This document shows, piece after piece, positions 24,833-31,185 of a stretch of DNA of 39,027 nt (the stretch's first letter is position 1; each line of letters starts with the position of its first letter). The notes beneath the pieces were generated by a model. It searched no databases and had not been told where the DNA came from. It saw only the letters and a program-made list of their open reading frames with translations. The DNA is from a virus: IMG/VR virus record IMGVR_UViG_3300006802_000212, positions 1 to 39,027 of that record; one strand, written 5' to 3'. A program made the position numbers and the translations under genes.

Positions 24833-25074
24833 TTTGGGCATTCCTTTCTTTGCTTTCCGTAAGTTGGAAAGTCTTCATAGTAAACTATCTTTTTGGTAAA
24901 TATGGCTACTTCCCAAACAAGGTTACATTTCTTACAAAAGCTAAGTACGTCATCGGCCATCTTTTTGGACCACGTATATCCATTACGGCTTTTAGTTTTG
25001 GGACCATACTTATAATCATTATGAAAATAATTATCGACCCACCCTTTTTCTTCGTACCTAGATTTTTTACTCAC
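24811..25074 (-). CDS. Small zinc-ribbon protein (87 aa)
   Basis: CKKCNLVWEVAIF and CPKCKNQNH make a Cys4 zinc ribbon in the C-terminal half, preceded by a basic, aromatic N-terminus (KYGPKTKSRNGYTWSKK). The start is uncertain: a GTG at 25074 overlaps the upstream TGA (GTGA) and suggests coupling, and a TTG at 25083 is the alternative. Function unknown; such proteins often bind DNA or act within replication complexes. Confidence 0.55.
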   Translation of the reverse strand: MSKKSRYEEKGWVDNYFHNDYKYGPKTKSRNGYTWSKKMADDVLSFCKKCNLVWEVAIFTKKIVYYEDFPTYGKQRKECPKCKNQNH

Positions 25075-25301
25075 CAGTCGCAATTTGTATCGGGGTCGCA
25101 GTTAGGGTTTTCTGTGAATGTTTTTGTTTTAGCTGCCTTACGCATACCCTTTTCAATCCTATCTGTTAATGTCTTCGCATCTTCTTTATCATCTGGTGTA
25201 ATCCAACTCTTCTCACGTTCTTGGTATACTCTAATAAGTCTTAAACCTTTGAGAATAAGGTCAATACCAATCTTATCTGTAGTTACATTTACTTTATCCA
25301 T
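25071..25301 (-). CDS. Unknown 76-aa protein
   Basis: The ATG at 25301 is preceded by AGGAAAGTGAT. A helical N-terminus (IGIDLILKGLRLIRVYQERE) is followed by a basic region and a Cys/Asp-rich tail (NPNCDPDTNCDW). No recognised domain. It lies between two genes of the recombination/nuclease block and overlaps the next start. Confidence 0.65.
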   Translation of the reverse strand: MDKVNVTTDKIGIDLILKGLRLIRVYQEREKSWITPDDKEDAKTLTDRIEKGMRKAAKTKTFTENPNCDPDTNCDW

Positions 25302-25302
25302 A

Positions 25303-25614
25303 TCACTTTCCTATTAGTTCCAGAAAAAACTCTAGGCTGCATACTACGTTATTGGTTCCCCTATCCTCTCGTACCAGAACTATATCACTATTTCCAGTTT
25401 GTAACCAGAGTGGAATAGAACGTCTACGTTTTGCTTGCCATTTAATTTTCTTACCAGTCCTTGTTATTTTAAAATATCCATCAACATCCTCTTCCATTCC
25501 CAAGGACCTACCATCAGAGCCTCTGGCTCTTTCAGCATCAAATCCTTGATCTAGAAATATTTTAACTAACTCTCTCTCGTAGGTGTTACCTTTTATCTTT
25601 GATTTACTGGCCAT
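25303..25614 (-). CDS. PD-(D/E)XK nuclease, Holliday-junction-resolvase-like (103 aa)
   Basis: Short resolvase-like protein with the expected order: E13 (KGNTYERELVKIF), RARGSDGRS, D45 (EEDVDGYF), Q60-A-K62 (KWQAKRRR), then SDIVLVREDR. This matches Hjc-type and phage PD-(D/E)XK resolvases that cut four-way junctions before packaging. The Glu of the usual E-x-K is Gln here, a known variation. The start overlaps the upstream nuclease gene. Confidence 0.65.
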   Translation of the reverse strand: MASKSKIKGNTYERELVKIFLDQGFDAERARGSDGRSLGMEEDVDGYFKITRTGKKIKWQAKRRRSIPLWLQTGNSDIVLVREDRGTNNVVCSLEFFLELIGK

Positions 25615-26032
25615 CTTTATACTTCTTTTTGTTTGCTAGGAACTTTGGAAACTCAGAATAAGCGTAAATCCATTTACGTCCCTCAACTTGATTGTTCTTT
25701 GCATTGGATATAGCCAATTGAAAATTGTCCTCACCAAAGTATGGTATGAATGCAATTATCTCTTTATCATCGCAACTGTAATAAACTGCAATGGTATCAA
25801 CTTTGTTTGCACTGTACTTTTTTAATTTGACTGCAATACTTGTTTCGTTACGGTCTGGGGAAAAGATACCCTTTACTTGTACCCTACTAAATACACCCTC
25901 ATCTATCTCAACAATGAGGTCCACTTGATTAACATCTGCAATAGGTACAAATACGTTATACCCTTTTGAGACTAAATGTTTTTGTATGGCCAATTCAGAA
26001 ATATGGCCTTTCTCTGTATGTCCTAATTTCAT
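25604..26032 (-). CDS. PD-(D/E)XK endonuclease-like protein (142 aa)
   Basis: KGHISELAIQKHLVSKGYNV (E13), DVNQVDLIVE (D38) and RVQVKGIF (Q52-V-K54) form the PD-(D/E)XK core in the arrangement seen in group I-intron-associated or Holliday-junction-type endonucleases. It starts at an ATG that overlaps the stop of the replication initiator (ATGA). Target and role are unknown; the family members cut DNA with metal ions. It is one of four PD-(D/E)XK-like genes in this operon. Confidence 0.6.
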   Translation of the reverse strand: MKLGHTEKGHISELAIQKHLVSKGYNVFVPIADVNQVDLIVEIDEGVFSRVQVKGIFSPDRNETSIAVKLKKYSANKVDTIAVYYSCDDKEIIAFIPYFGEDNFQLAISNAKNNQVEGRKWIYAYSEFPKFLANKKKYKDGQ

Positions 26033-27054
26033 TTACCAAACCCTTTCAAAAAGTTCTGGACGTTCTGGAAGTCTTCATCATCCCTAACGTCAGCATATTT
26101 ATCTACTGGGGGTGGTTTAGGTTTATCCGCATTCTTTTCGTGGTCATAATAAAACTTTGACTGATAGTACATCTCACCACAATTCTCACAATTGGTGTAA
26201 TCATCTGGTTTGACTGGGAAAGTTTTCTTATGGTCGCAATTAGTACAATAGCCAGTCCACTCAGCATCTGCTTTCGCTTTCTGGATATCCGCAGTTTCGT
26301 TTTTGGCCCTAACTATGTACCCCGGTAGGCCCTTATCAAAAAATACCTCTGGATTGTTTACGTCTACCTTACCCTCTTTTTTGAGTTGCACTAACTTGTT
26401 GCACGCTAACTCAACGGATTCAAAAGTGTAGGTACGTATCGCTTTCCAAACTCTGGAACCCCAAATGTGTAAACCACCTAAACCGTAGAATGGGTCGTAG
26501 AGGTTACCAAATACTGGTTCCACAATTTTTAAAATCTGCAAAGCCTTGTTAGCTGAGTAAGGCTCTTCTTCTACTTCTTCTTTTTCTTTATCTTTATTAT
26601 AAGATATATCTTTATTATATATATTATAAGATATATCTTTAACATTTTCGGCCTTGATTCGCTGGTCATTCGCAAGCGATTCGCTAGTGTTTCGCCCAGT
26701 GTTTCGCACCCCTTGGTAAGTGTCGTATTTACAGACAGTTAGAGCAATCCCCCTTGTATCGCCCATATACTCTACCGTACCCATCTCCGCAAGTTTTGCG
26801 AGTGCTCTCTGTATTTGTGGCTTAGAATAGCTATCTGTGCGGAAACCAGCTTTCCAGCTTAGACCTTTTCTTATGTCTTCTAGTGTACCTTTCCATTGTC
26901 CTCGGCCTACCCCTTTATCATCCTCTTCATTCTTATTCTGCCGCCAACCAGCATTAAGCAAGAGCCAAATAAATAGCTCTCGAACAACTGGAGTAGACCG
27001 ATAGACTTCTGATCTCATAATTTTTCTATTTAGTTTTATAAACGATTCGACCAT
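26029..27054 (-). CDS. Replication initiator / replisome-organiser protein (341 aa)
   Basis: The N-terminal 130 residues look like the winged-helix domain of phage O/DnaD-type initiators: FIKLNRKIMRSEVYRS, ELFIWLLLNAGW, SKPQIQRALAKLAEMGTVEY, then GIALTVCKYDTYQ. A low-complexity Asn/Lys/Glu linker follows (about 140-175). The C-terminal part has a Cys4 zinc ribbon (YCTNCDHK; NCENCGEMYY) and ends in a charged tail. An iteron-like origin lies in the linker-coding DNA. The ATG at 27054 is preferred to one at 27075, which has no Shine-Dalgarno; the former has only a weak GTGAG. Confidence 0.7.
   Translation of the reverse strand: MVESFIKLNRKIMRSEVYRSTPVVRELFIWLLLNAGWRQNKNEEDDKGVGRGQWKGTLEDIRKGLSWKAGFRTDSYSKPQIQRALAKLAEMGTVEYMGDTRGIALTVCKYDTYQGVRNTGRNTSESLANDQRIKAENVKDISYNIYNKDISYNKDKEKEEVEEEPYSANKALQILKIVEPVFGNLYDPFYGLGGLHIWGSRVWKAIRTYTFESVELACNKLVQLKKEGKVDVNNPEVFFDKGLPGYIVRAKNETADIQKAKADAEWTGYCTNCDHKKTFPVKPDDYTNCENCGEMYYQSKFYYDHEKNADKPKPPPVDKYADVRDDEDFQNVQNFLKGFGK
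26596..26707. other. Candidate replication origin inside the initiator gene
   Basis: Two perfect 19-bp direct repeats, ATTATAAGATATATCTTTA at 26596-26614 and 26623-26641, form an AT-rich block. Directly next to it are five iteron-like words with ATTCGC or TTTCGC at 26657, 26668, 26679, 26690 and 26702, spaced 11, 11, 11 and 12 bp. This is the layout of lambda ori, which also lies within the initiator gene O. Binding by the encoded protein is inferred. Confidence 0.65.
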
Positions 27055-27173
27055 TTTCTCACAAACTCTATCCATTTATCTATTGAGTAAGGTAGCAATA
27101 TGGTAGCACCGATAAACATCAGTAGACTGCTACATACTATCCATAGGTCCAGAATTAGGCCACTAATCAACAT
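27036..27173 (-). CDS. Small membrane protein overlapping the initiator start (45 aa)
   Basis: The frame from the ATG at 27173 (within the end of the zinc-knuckle gene, with AGTAGG upstream) to the TAA at 27036 encodes a hydrophobic N-terminus (MLISGLILDLWIVCSSLLMF, then IGATILLP) and a basic, aromatic tail (DKWIEFVRKWSNRL). It predicts one or two membrane helices. It is supported mainly by filling the gap and by overlaps on both sides, so it is a moderate-confidence call. Confidence 0.4.
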   Translation of the reverse strand: MLISGLILDLWIVCSSLLMFIGATILLPYSIDKWIEFVRKWSNRL

Positions 27174-27351
27174 ACCTACTTCTTTCGTATATTCTCATTG
27201 TCAGAGCCTCTTCCTCTTGTATTAATATTTCTTCATTCAAACAAAACTCATCGCAGTACAGTAATTCTTTGTCATCGATATGATAGGTCCCATCTTCTTT
27301 TGGAAACTCATTATCACACATAGGACATTGCACTAAATTTGTTTTACTCAT
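27163..27351 (-). CDS. Zinc-knuckle protein (62 aa)
   Basis: CPMCDNEF near the N-terminus and YCDEFCLNEEIL near residue 33 form a Cys4 site, followed by a Glu-rich helix (EEILIQEEEALTMRIYERSR). No specific family recognised. It overlaps the upstream nuclease-like gene, and its end carries the start of a small membrane ORF. A role as an adaptor or regulator in the replication block is only inferred from place. Confidence 0.65.
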   Translation of the reverse strand: MSKTNLVQCPMCDNEFPKEDGTYHIDDKELLYCDEFCLNEEILIQEEEALTMRIYERSRYVD

Positions 27352-27785
27352 AATTCTTTAAAATACCTCATAGGTATGTGACACATAGGTTCAATATCTT
27401 TATGGCTATTACGGTCCGTTCTGCCACCCCATTTAAGGTCTATTTTATCCGATGTGTTAAATCTCCAGTACATAAGCTTATCTGTATATTGACAATACAA
27501 TATGACTGGTAAGTTGAAAGTGTCGTGTATCTCTTTGATACCTAAATATTTAAAAGCAGATACCATAGCTGAGTCATATTTATCGTGGTTAAAGTATCTA
27601 CATTTGATTTCACCAAAGAATCGTAAGGACCCATCATTATCAAACGCTGCAAAGTCAACGTGATAATTCATTTTTAATTTTTTTAGTATGAGCTCGTATT
27701 TCTTTTCTATCTTGTCACAGACAAGTTTTTCTACGGCTACAAATGGTGATTCAATATTATATTTTTTTGGAGCGAGGGCAATCAT
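27348..27785 (-). CDS. PD-(D/E)XK nuclease-like protein (145 aa)
   Basis: HVDFAAFDNDGSLRFFGEIK gives the conserved acidic residue D44 and E59-I-K61 of the PD-(D/E)XK fold, followed by a helix and strand (LPVILYCQYTDKLMYW). It resembles VRR-Nuc or resolvase-like phage nucleases, though no catalytic His/Gln was identified. The start chosen is the ATG at 27785; a TTG at 27833 would add 16 residues and has a nearby GG-rich element. It follows the SSB gene. Confidence 0.55.
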   Translation of the reverse strand: MIALAPKKYNIESPFVAVEKLVCDKIEKKYELILKKLKMNYHVDFAAFDNDGSLRFFGEIKCRYFNHDKYDSAMVSAFKYLGIKEIHDTFNLPVILYCQYTDKLMYWRFNTSDKIDLKWGGRTDRNSHKDIEPMCHIPMRYFKEL

Positions 27786-27858
27786 ACGAGTTGCTTTTTG
27801 ACACAAGAAGGAAGAGATGTGAAAAATGTACAATTGCCCAAGCTCATCGAATCAGTCT

Positions 27859-28362
27859 CTAGAATGGGAGCTCATCATTACCCGGAGTAATAATAGGCTC
27901 ATTTACATTGACGTTAAGAGAATTGACCAACTTGAGAGCTGATTCTAAATGCACCTTTAACTCAGCGAAACCAGAATGTTGAGGTTGTTGCGGAGTCCCC
28001 ATATTGACCGGAGCATTGGTCTGCACTGGTGCTGGTTGAGGTGCAATATTTGGATTAGGTGGATAGCCGCCTTGCGGTGGTGCACTACCTTGCAACAATT
28101 CAGTTGCAGTTTGTCCGTTTACTGTGAAATGGCTTTTGCCATCGATTTGACGTTTACCAATTGTGACCGGCATATTTGCCTTTATGTTCTGGCTTTCCAA
28201 CATTTTTAATAGAGTTGGAGAACATTGAACATACTGGCCGTCCACACATAGCCACTTATGATTACCAAACTTATCCTTGTAAGGTTGGTCATAAGTAAAA
28301 GTGACTTGAACACCCGGGTTTGGTTCAACTGGAATGTCTTTTTTTATCCATTGATTATCCAT
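27859..28362 (-). CDS. ssb: Single-stranded-DNA-binding protein (167 aa)
   Basis: The N-terminal 90 residues look like an OB-fold (VQVTFTYDQPYKDKFGNHKW; GKRQIDGKSHFTVNG). A Pro/Gln-rich flexible linker follows (about 93-130), and the C-terminus ends in NDELPF, the acidic tip typical of bacterial SSBs, which recruits replication and repair enzymes. The start is preceded by AAAAAAGGTAAACG. It sits between a Cas4/RecB-like nuclease and further nucleases, as in phage recombination modules. Function assigned by domain order and tail; the OB fold was not aligned. Confidence 0.7.
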   Translation of the reverse strand: MDNQWIKKDIPVEPNPGVQVTFTYDQPYKDKFGNHKWLCVDGQYVQCSPTLLKMLESQNIKANMPVTIGKRQIDGKSHFTVNGQTATELLQGSAPPQGGYPPNPNIAPQPAPVQTNAPVNMGTPQQPQHSGFAELKVHLESALKLVNSLNVNVNEPIITPGNDELPF

Positions 28363-29185
28363 CGTTTACCTTTTTTTTACTTAGAGAAAATTCTTTACGT
28401 GGTTTAAAACCAAACTTTATTTTGGGAGTACCATACTCATCGGCATAGTATTCACAATATTTTAAATATCTGTCTGGAGTTGCATCTATCATTTTGAATC
28501 CAAATGTAGGTTTACGTCTGTAATCCTTTTTAAGATAAAGAACTGCTATCTTATTACATTTGTATTCTTCTGGTGCGTAGTAGGTATTGTAGATGTAAGC
28601 GTACCCCAGACTTTGTAATTGATGATGATCGTGTGCCATACCAGTTTTATTATCAACTAGCACAATGTCATCACCTATCTTATATAATTGGTCGGTCCTA
28701 CCAGCAAACATATGCTCTGGATGATATAAAGCAAATTCAGAACCAATACATATTGGATTATATTCATCGTGCCAAGCCATATAAGATTCCATAGCTTTAC
28801 GAACATTCATAACCATACCTTTAATATTGCTGCTTAATCTCCAAGCAACTGCTGGCTGACTAACAATGTTAGCCTCAATCCATTGACTATCTATAGTGTG
28901 ACCCTTACATAACATATCTACTGCATCGTGAGTAGCATTTCCGTGTACTTGGGCCTCGCCTAAAACTATCTGTCTCCAATGACCAAACTTTGCAATCCAA
29001 TCATAAAAATGTTCACCTTTTGGATATACTTTTGATATGCCAGAGGTCATACTGGCCCTAAAAACTTTGTCTTCATCTGGTACAGATGCATCATAATACC
29101 ATCTCATACCGTTACACATTATTGTTTTAATGTGTTTTTGTTCATTTAAAATTGATACAATATTAACTGGATTAGTTTTTGGCAT
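28355..29185 (-). CDS. Cas4/RecB-like PD-(D/E)XK exonuclease (276 aa)
   Basis: Probable DNA exonuclease of the phage recombination module. Motif order matches RecB/Cas4-type nucleases: H86 (THDAVD region), E150 (GSEFALY), D165 (AGRTDQLYKIGDDIVLVDNK, with D178-x-K180) and QLQSLGYAYI (Q189/Q191, Y195). No Cys cluster is seen, so it is not an iron-sulfur form. The start has a GAGAGG box and overlaps the excisionase gene. Together with SSB it suggests host-aided recombination-dependent replication. Confidence 0.7.
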   Translation of the reverse strand: MPKTNPVNIVSILNEQKHIKTIMCNGMRWYYDASVPDEDKVFRASMTSGISKVYPKGEHFYDWIAKFGHWRQIVLGEAQVHGNATHDAVDMLCKGHTIDSQWIEANIVSQPAVAWRLSSNIKGMVMNVRKAMESYMAWHDEYNPICIGSEFALYHPEHMFAGRTDQLYKIGDDIVLVDNKTGMAHDHHQLQSLGYAYIYNTYYAPEEYKCNKIAVLYLKKDYRRKPTFGFKMIDATPDRYLKYCEYYADEYGTPKIKFGFKPRKEFSLSKKKVNDG

Positions 29186-29363
29186 TCTTGAGCCTCTCTA
29201 TATATGATTGCCAGTCTTCATTTGAGACTAGCCAATGTTTACCTAATTGAAAAGCACCTTGGATTTTTCCCTCTGTAAACTTGCGATATATAGTAAGGTA
29301 AGATAGACCAGTAAGTGCTTGTATTTTTTTTATATTTAGATAACCAGAATGTGGTTTATTCAT
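29172..29363 (-). CDS. xis: Excisionase / AlpA-like HTH protein (63 aa)
   Basis: A short basic protein with the pattern NIKKIQALTGLSYLTIYRKF, then GKIQGAFQLGKHWLVSNEDW, characteristic of the MerR-type winged helix (HTH_17/AlpA) found in phage excisionases. The ATG at 29363 is fixed by AAAGGAATCAAA; an upstream frame start at 29465 would read through the promoter and is rejected. It is the first gene of the leftward replication operon, so its expression would favour excision during induction. It could instead be a transcription activator. Confidence 0.75.
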   Translation of the reverse strand: MNKPHSGYLNIKKIQALTGLSYLTIYRKFTEGKIQGAFQLGKHWLVSNEDWQSYIERLKNAKN

Positions 29364-29389
29364 TTTGATTCCTTTAGTATGTGTGTCAG

Positions 29390-29419
29390 ATTGTAGCAGT
29401 ATGTTACAATTATGTGCAA
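29390..29419 (-). promoter_or_regulatory. Leftward promoter of the excisionase operon with embedded operator
   Basis: On the minus strand TTGCAC (29419-29414), an 18-base spacer and TACAAT (29395-29390) form a good sigma70-like promoter about 27 bases before the excisionase ATG. The spacer contains TTGTAACAT, the inverse of the TGTTACAA word seen in the repeats at 17.5 kb. Confidence 0.6.
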
Positions 29420-29468
29420 CAAAAAAAGTTAATATATATATACTTTTACATAACATATGTAACAAAAG
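29402..29468. promoter_or_regulatory. Repressor operator candidates in divergent region
   Basis: TGTTACAAT (29402-29410) and an inverted TTTTGTTACA (29459-29468) lie between the leftward excisionase promoter and the rightward repressor gene, flanking an AT-rich, AT-alternating tract that continues to 29500. They match the 15-bp tandem repeats at 17485-17520. Inferred to be repressor-binding sites. Confidence 0.45.
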
Positions 29469-29532
29469 TTTTATACATATATATATTTTTATATATATAT
29501 TATGGGGTCATAAAAATAAGAAAGGGATTAAT

Positions 29533-30282
29533 ATGACCGAAGATGCGTGGGGTAAAAAGCTCTGGGACTATAGAAAGAACCTTGGTGTTTCAAGAAAAAA
29601 GTTTGCGGAAACTCTTGGAATTAATGAGGGTACTTTAAGGTCCTACGAGACATTACAACGTAAACCCGGATTTGAAACATACCAAAAGATCGAATCCATT
29701 ATAAATCATACAGAAGAACAGAGAGGAGATGAGTATATGAACGAATTACTTCGTACAAAAGATAAACTCATAGAATCTTTGGAGCGAGAAAAGCGACTAT
29801 TGGAGCGTTTAAACGAAAGAGATGATGCCATCCAATCGCCAGTATATAATAATGCTGCCGATGTTATCTTTCAGTTTGATGTCAAGTTCAATTGGAGTGC
29901 ATCTCGACCCGGACTTAAAGTCCGTTACCGTGATGATGGCGGTAATTATGTTCCGATGATGTCGGCCAAATTAGGCTATACCCATAAGGAACTCAAAGAG
30001 ATGCTTATGATAGGCGAAATGGTTGATTACAGTGAACATCGAATACACGAACTCCGCTCCAAGGAAGAAAAGAAGAAAATGGTAGGATTGATAAGAACCT
30101 ATCTGACTGCATACAGTAAGATAAAGATGAATACTACTATGCTTATAGCTGAAGTACCAGTTTTATATAATGATGTTAATGGGGTATCGCACCTTGCTAA
30201 TGTTGAATATAGAGTTAACTGGTTAAGAGGAAATGGAAGTGCCCATATTAGATGGGTGCAAGACGATAAAGACCGTAGCTAA
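29533..30282 (+). CDS. Phage repressor-type regulator: XRE HTH with C-terminal sensor-like domain (249 aa)
   Basis: The ATG at 29533 is preceded by AAGAAAGGGATTA; an upstream frame start is rejected because it lies in the promoter. N-terminal helix-turn-helix: KLWDYRKNLGVSRKKFAETL, then GINEGTLRSYET. A coiled-coil linker follows (LLRTKDKLIESLEREKRLL). The C-terminal 120 residues (VRYRDDGGNYVPMMSAKLGY, THKELKEMLMIG) resemble a PAS-type fold and not a LexA-like protease: no Ser-Lys dyad is evident. Inferred to maintain lysogeny by repressing the divergent excisionase operon and the 17.5 kb control region. Confidence 0.7.
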   Translation: MTEDAWGKKLWDYRKNLGVSRKKFAETLGINEGTLRSYETLQRKPGFETYQKIESIINHTEEQRGDEYMNELLRTKDKLIESLEREKRLLERLNERDDAIQSPVYNNAADVIFQFDVKFNWSASRPGLKVRYRDDGGNYVPMMSAKLGYTHKELKEMLMIGEMVDYSEHRIHELRSKEEKKKMVGLIRTYLTAYSKIKMNTTMLIAEVPVLYNDVNGVSHLANVEYRVNWLRGNGSAHIRWVQDDKDRS

Positions 30283-30371
30283 TGTGTCTAAAGTGTGACT
30301 ACACTGTGTCAAAAATGTGTCCGAACTTCTTACTAGTTTTGATATATTATGATAAACAACGATATAACACC

Positions 30372-30444
30372 GAGGGGGCAACCACCGTCAATCTACACGG
30401 TTGTTCCCTCAAGACTGCGTGTCTACCAGTTCCACCACTTCGGC
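30372..30444 (-). other. attP: attP candidate: 5' half of a tRNA-Leu gene plus inverted repeat
   Basis: On the minus strand from 30444, GCCGAAGTGGTGGAACTGGT, then AGACACGCAGTC and the anticodon loop TTGAGGG (anticodon GAG, 30410-30408) reproduce the acceptor, D-arm and anticodon 5' half of a tRNA-Leu. After the loop the sequence no longer pairs as a tRNA; instead an imperfect inverted repeat spans 30372-30410. An incomplete tRNA ending in the anticodon loop is typical of tyrosine-integrase attachment cores. Confidence 0.7.
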
Positions 30445-30502
30445 AAATCGTTGTTTTATGTTTCGTACTGTGACCAAATTGTGTCATCACTTTTTTCAGA
30501 GC

Positions 30503-30535
30503 AAAGGGGAGAAATTAATTCTCCCCTTTTTTTTT
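30503..30535 (+). terminator. Strong intrinsic terminator after repressor/attP
   Basis: AAAGGGGAGAA (30503-30513) and TTCTCCCCTTT (30519-30529) enclose a five-base loop and are followed by a T-run to 30535. Rightward terminator for the repressor transcript. The opposite strand forms the same hairpin, with a short U-run, behind the endolysin gene. Confidence 0.85.
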
Positions 30536-30540
30536 CTAAC

Positions 30541-30560
30541 CCAAAAGAAAGGATAATTTC
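30541..30560 (+). repeat. Orphan copy of the RBS box
   Basis: CCAAAAGAAAGGATAATTTC carries the same AAAAGAAAGGATAA box as the 17.8-22.6 kb cassettes and likewise follows a hairpin (the terminator), but no start codon or reading frame follows. It looks like the leader of a lost gene. Confidence 0.6.
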
Positions 30561-30585
30561 ATAATAAGTTAGGGTAGCGAATATA

Positions 30586-31005
30586 CTATTTCAGCTCAAA
30601 ATGTACAAGGTCATCGAACCTTTGGGTCTTATCAGTACGCTTACTATTTGGTCGGCCACTAAATTTATGGTCACCATTCCAGTCACCGCCCCAGCGAATC
30701 TTAACACCAAGTTTTTTTGCAGTAGCTATCATAAGGCCAGCTAAATACATATATCCTTTAGTGTCTTCAAAGTCAATGGGATAAGGACTTATATCGAGTG
30801 CTCTTCCAGTTTGATGTTTACTTTTTTTATAGACACCATCTAGTTTGGACTTGCCCTCATTATATAAATCAATCTGTCGGTCTTGGGACCTAACACCCTC
30901 AAGTATAGTTATATCATAATATTTAATAATATCATTAACAATATTCACTAGGTCTGGGTGTACACCTTTTAACCGTTCTTTGGAACGTCTACCAAACTTT
31001 GGCAT
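30586..31005 (-). CDS. Endolysin: M15-family L-Ala-D-Glu / D-Ala-D-Ala peptidase (139 aa)
   Basis: Cuts peptidoglycan peptide bonds at lysis. The zinc ligands of the M15/VanY-like fold are H64 and D71 (KHQTGRALDIS) and H135 (DLVHFELK); SQDRQ and GVRS precede them as in T5-type endolysins. The protein is a bare catalytic domain with no cell-wall-binding domain or signal peptide, so a holin is expected. The start overlaps the stop of a 56-aa gene (TAATG). Last gene of the leftward late operon. Confidence 0.8.
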   Translation of the reverse strand: MPKFGRRSKERLKGVHPDLVNIVNDIIKYYDITILEGVRSQDRQIDLYNEGKSKLDGVYKKSKHQTGRALDISPYPIDFEDTKGYMYLAGLMIATAKKLGVKIRWGGDWNGDHKFSGRPNSKRTDKTQRFDDLVHFELK

Positions 31006-31175
31006 TACAGTTTCTTTAGTATAGCTGACTTAACAATGGCCCAAATCGCAAGCATAATCTTGCGTTCTGTTTTTTCTGAAATTAGAGGTATATCAACGGA
31101 TTTATTCCAGCCATCTATAATTTCATCTCTGACTTCATCTGAAAGTAGCTCTGCTGCTAACATTTCTTTAAGCAT
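31005..31175 (-). CDS. Small protein of the lysis block (56 aa)
   Basis: The ATG at 31175 follows AAGGAGAATAA. The N-terminus is an acidic helix (MLKEMLAAELLSDEVRDEII); the C-terminus is hydrophobic then basic (MLAIWAIVKSAILKKL). The last 15 residues could insert in a membrane. Its place directly before the endolysin suggests a lysis role, but no family was recognised. Confidence 0.65.
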   Translation of the reverse strand: MLKEMLAAELLSDEVRDEIIDGWNKSVDIPLISEKTERKIMLAIWAIVKSAILKKL

Positions 31176-31185
31176 CTTATTCTCC

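Noticed and set aside
24727-25317. 196-codon plus-strand frame rich in Phe, Ile and Leu.
   Set aside because: It is antisense to three leftward genes with motifs and Shine-Dalgarno boxes; hydrophobicity is the expected antisense effect of a charged coding strand.
29365-29532. N-terminal extension of the repressor gene by 56 codons.
   Set aside because: It would translate the divergent promoter and operator region. The ATG at 29533 has AAGAAAGGGATTA before it and begins the HTH protein at the usual place.
30367-30444. Possible complete tRNA-Leu gene on the minus strand.
   Set aside because: The 3' part has no T-arm with a TTC loop, the anticodon stem does not pair, and the length is short for a Leu tRNA. 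It fits a tRNA fragment in attP.
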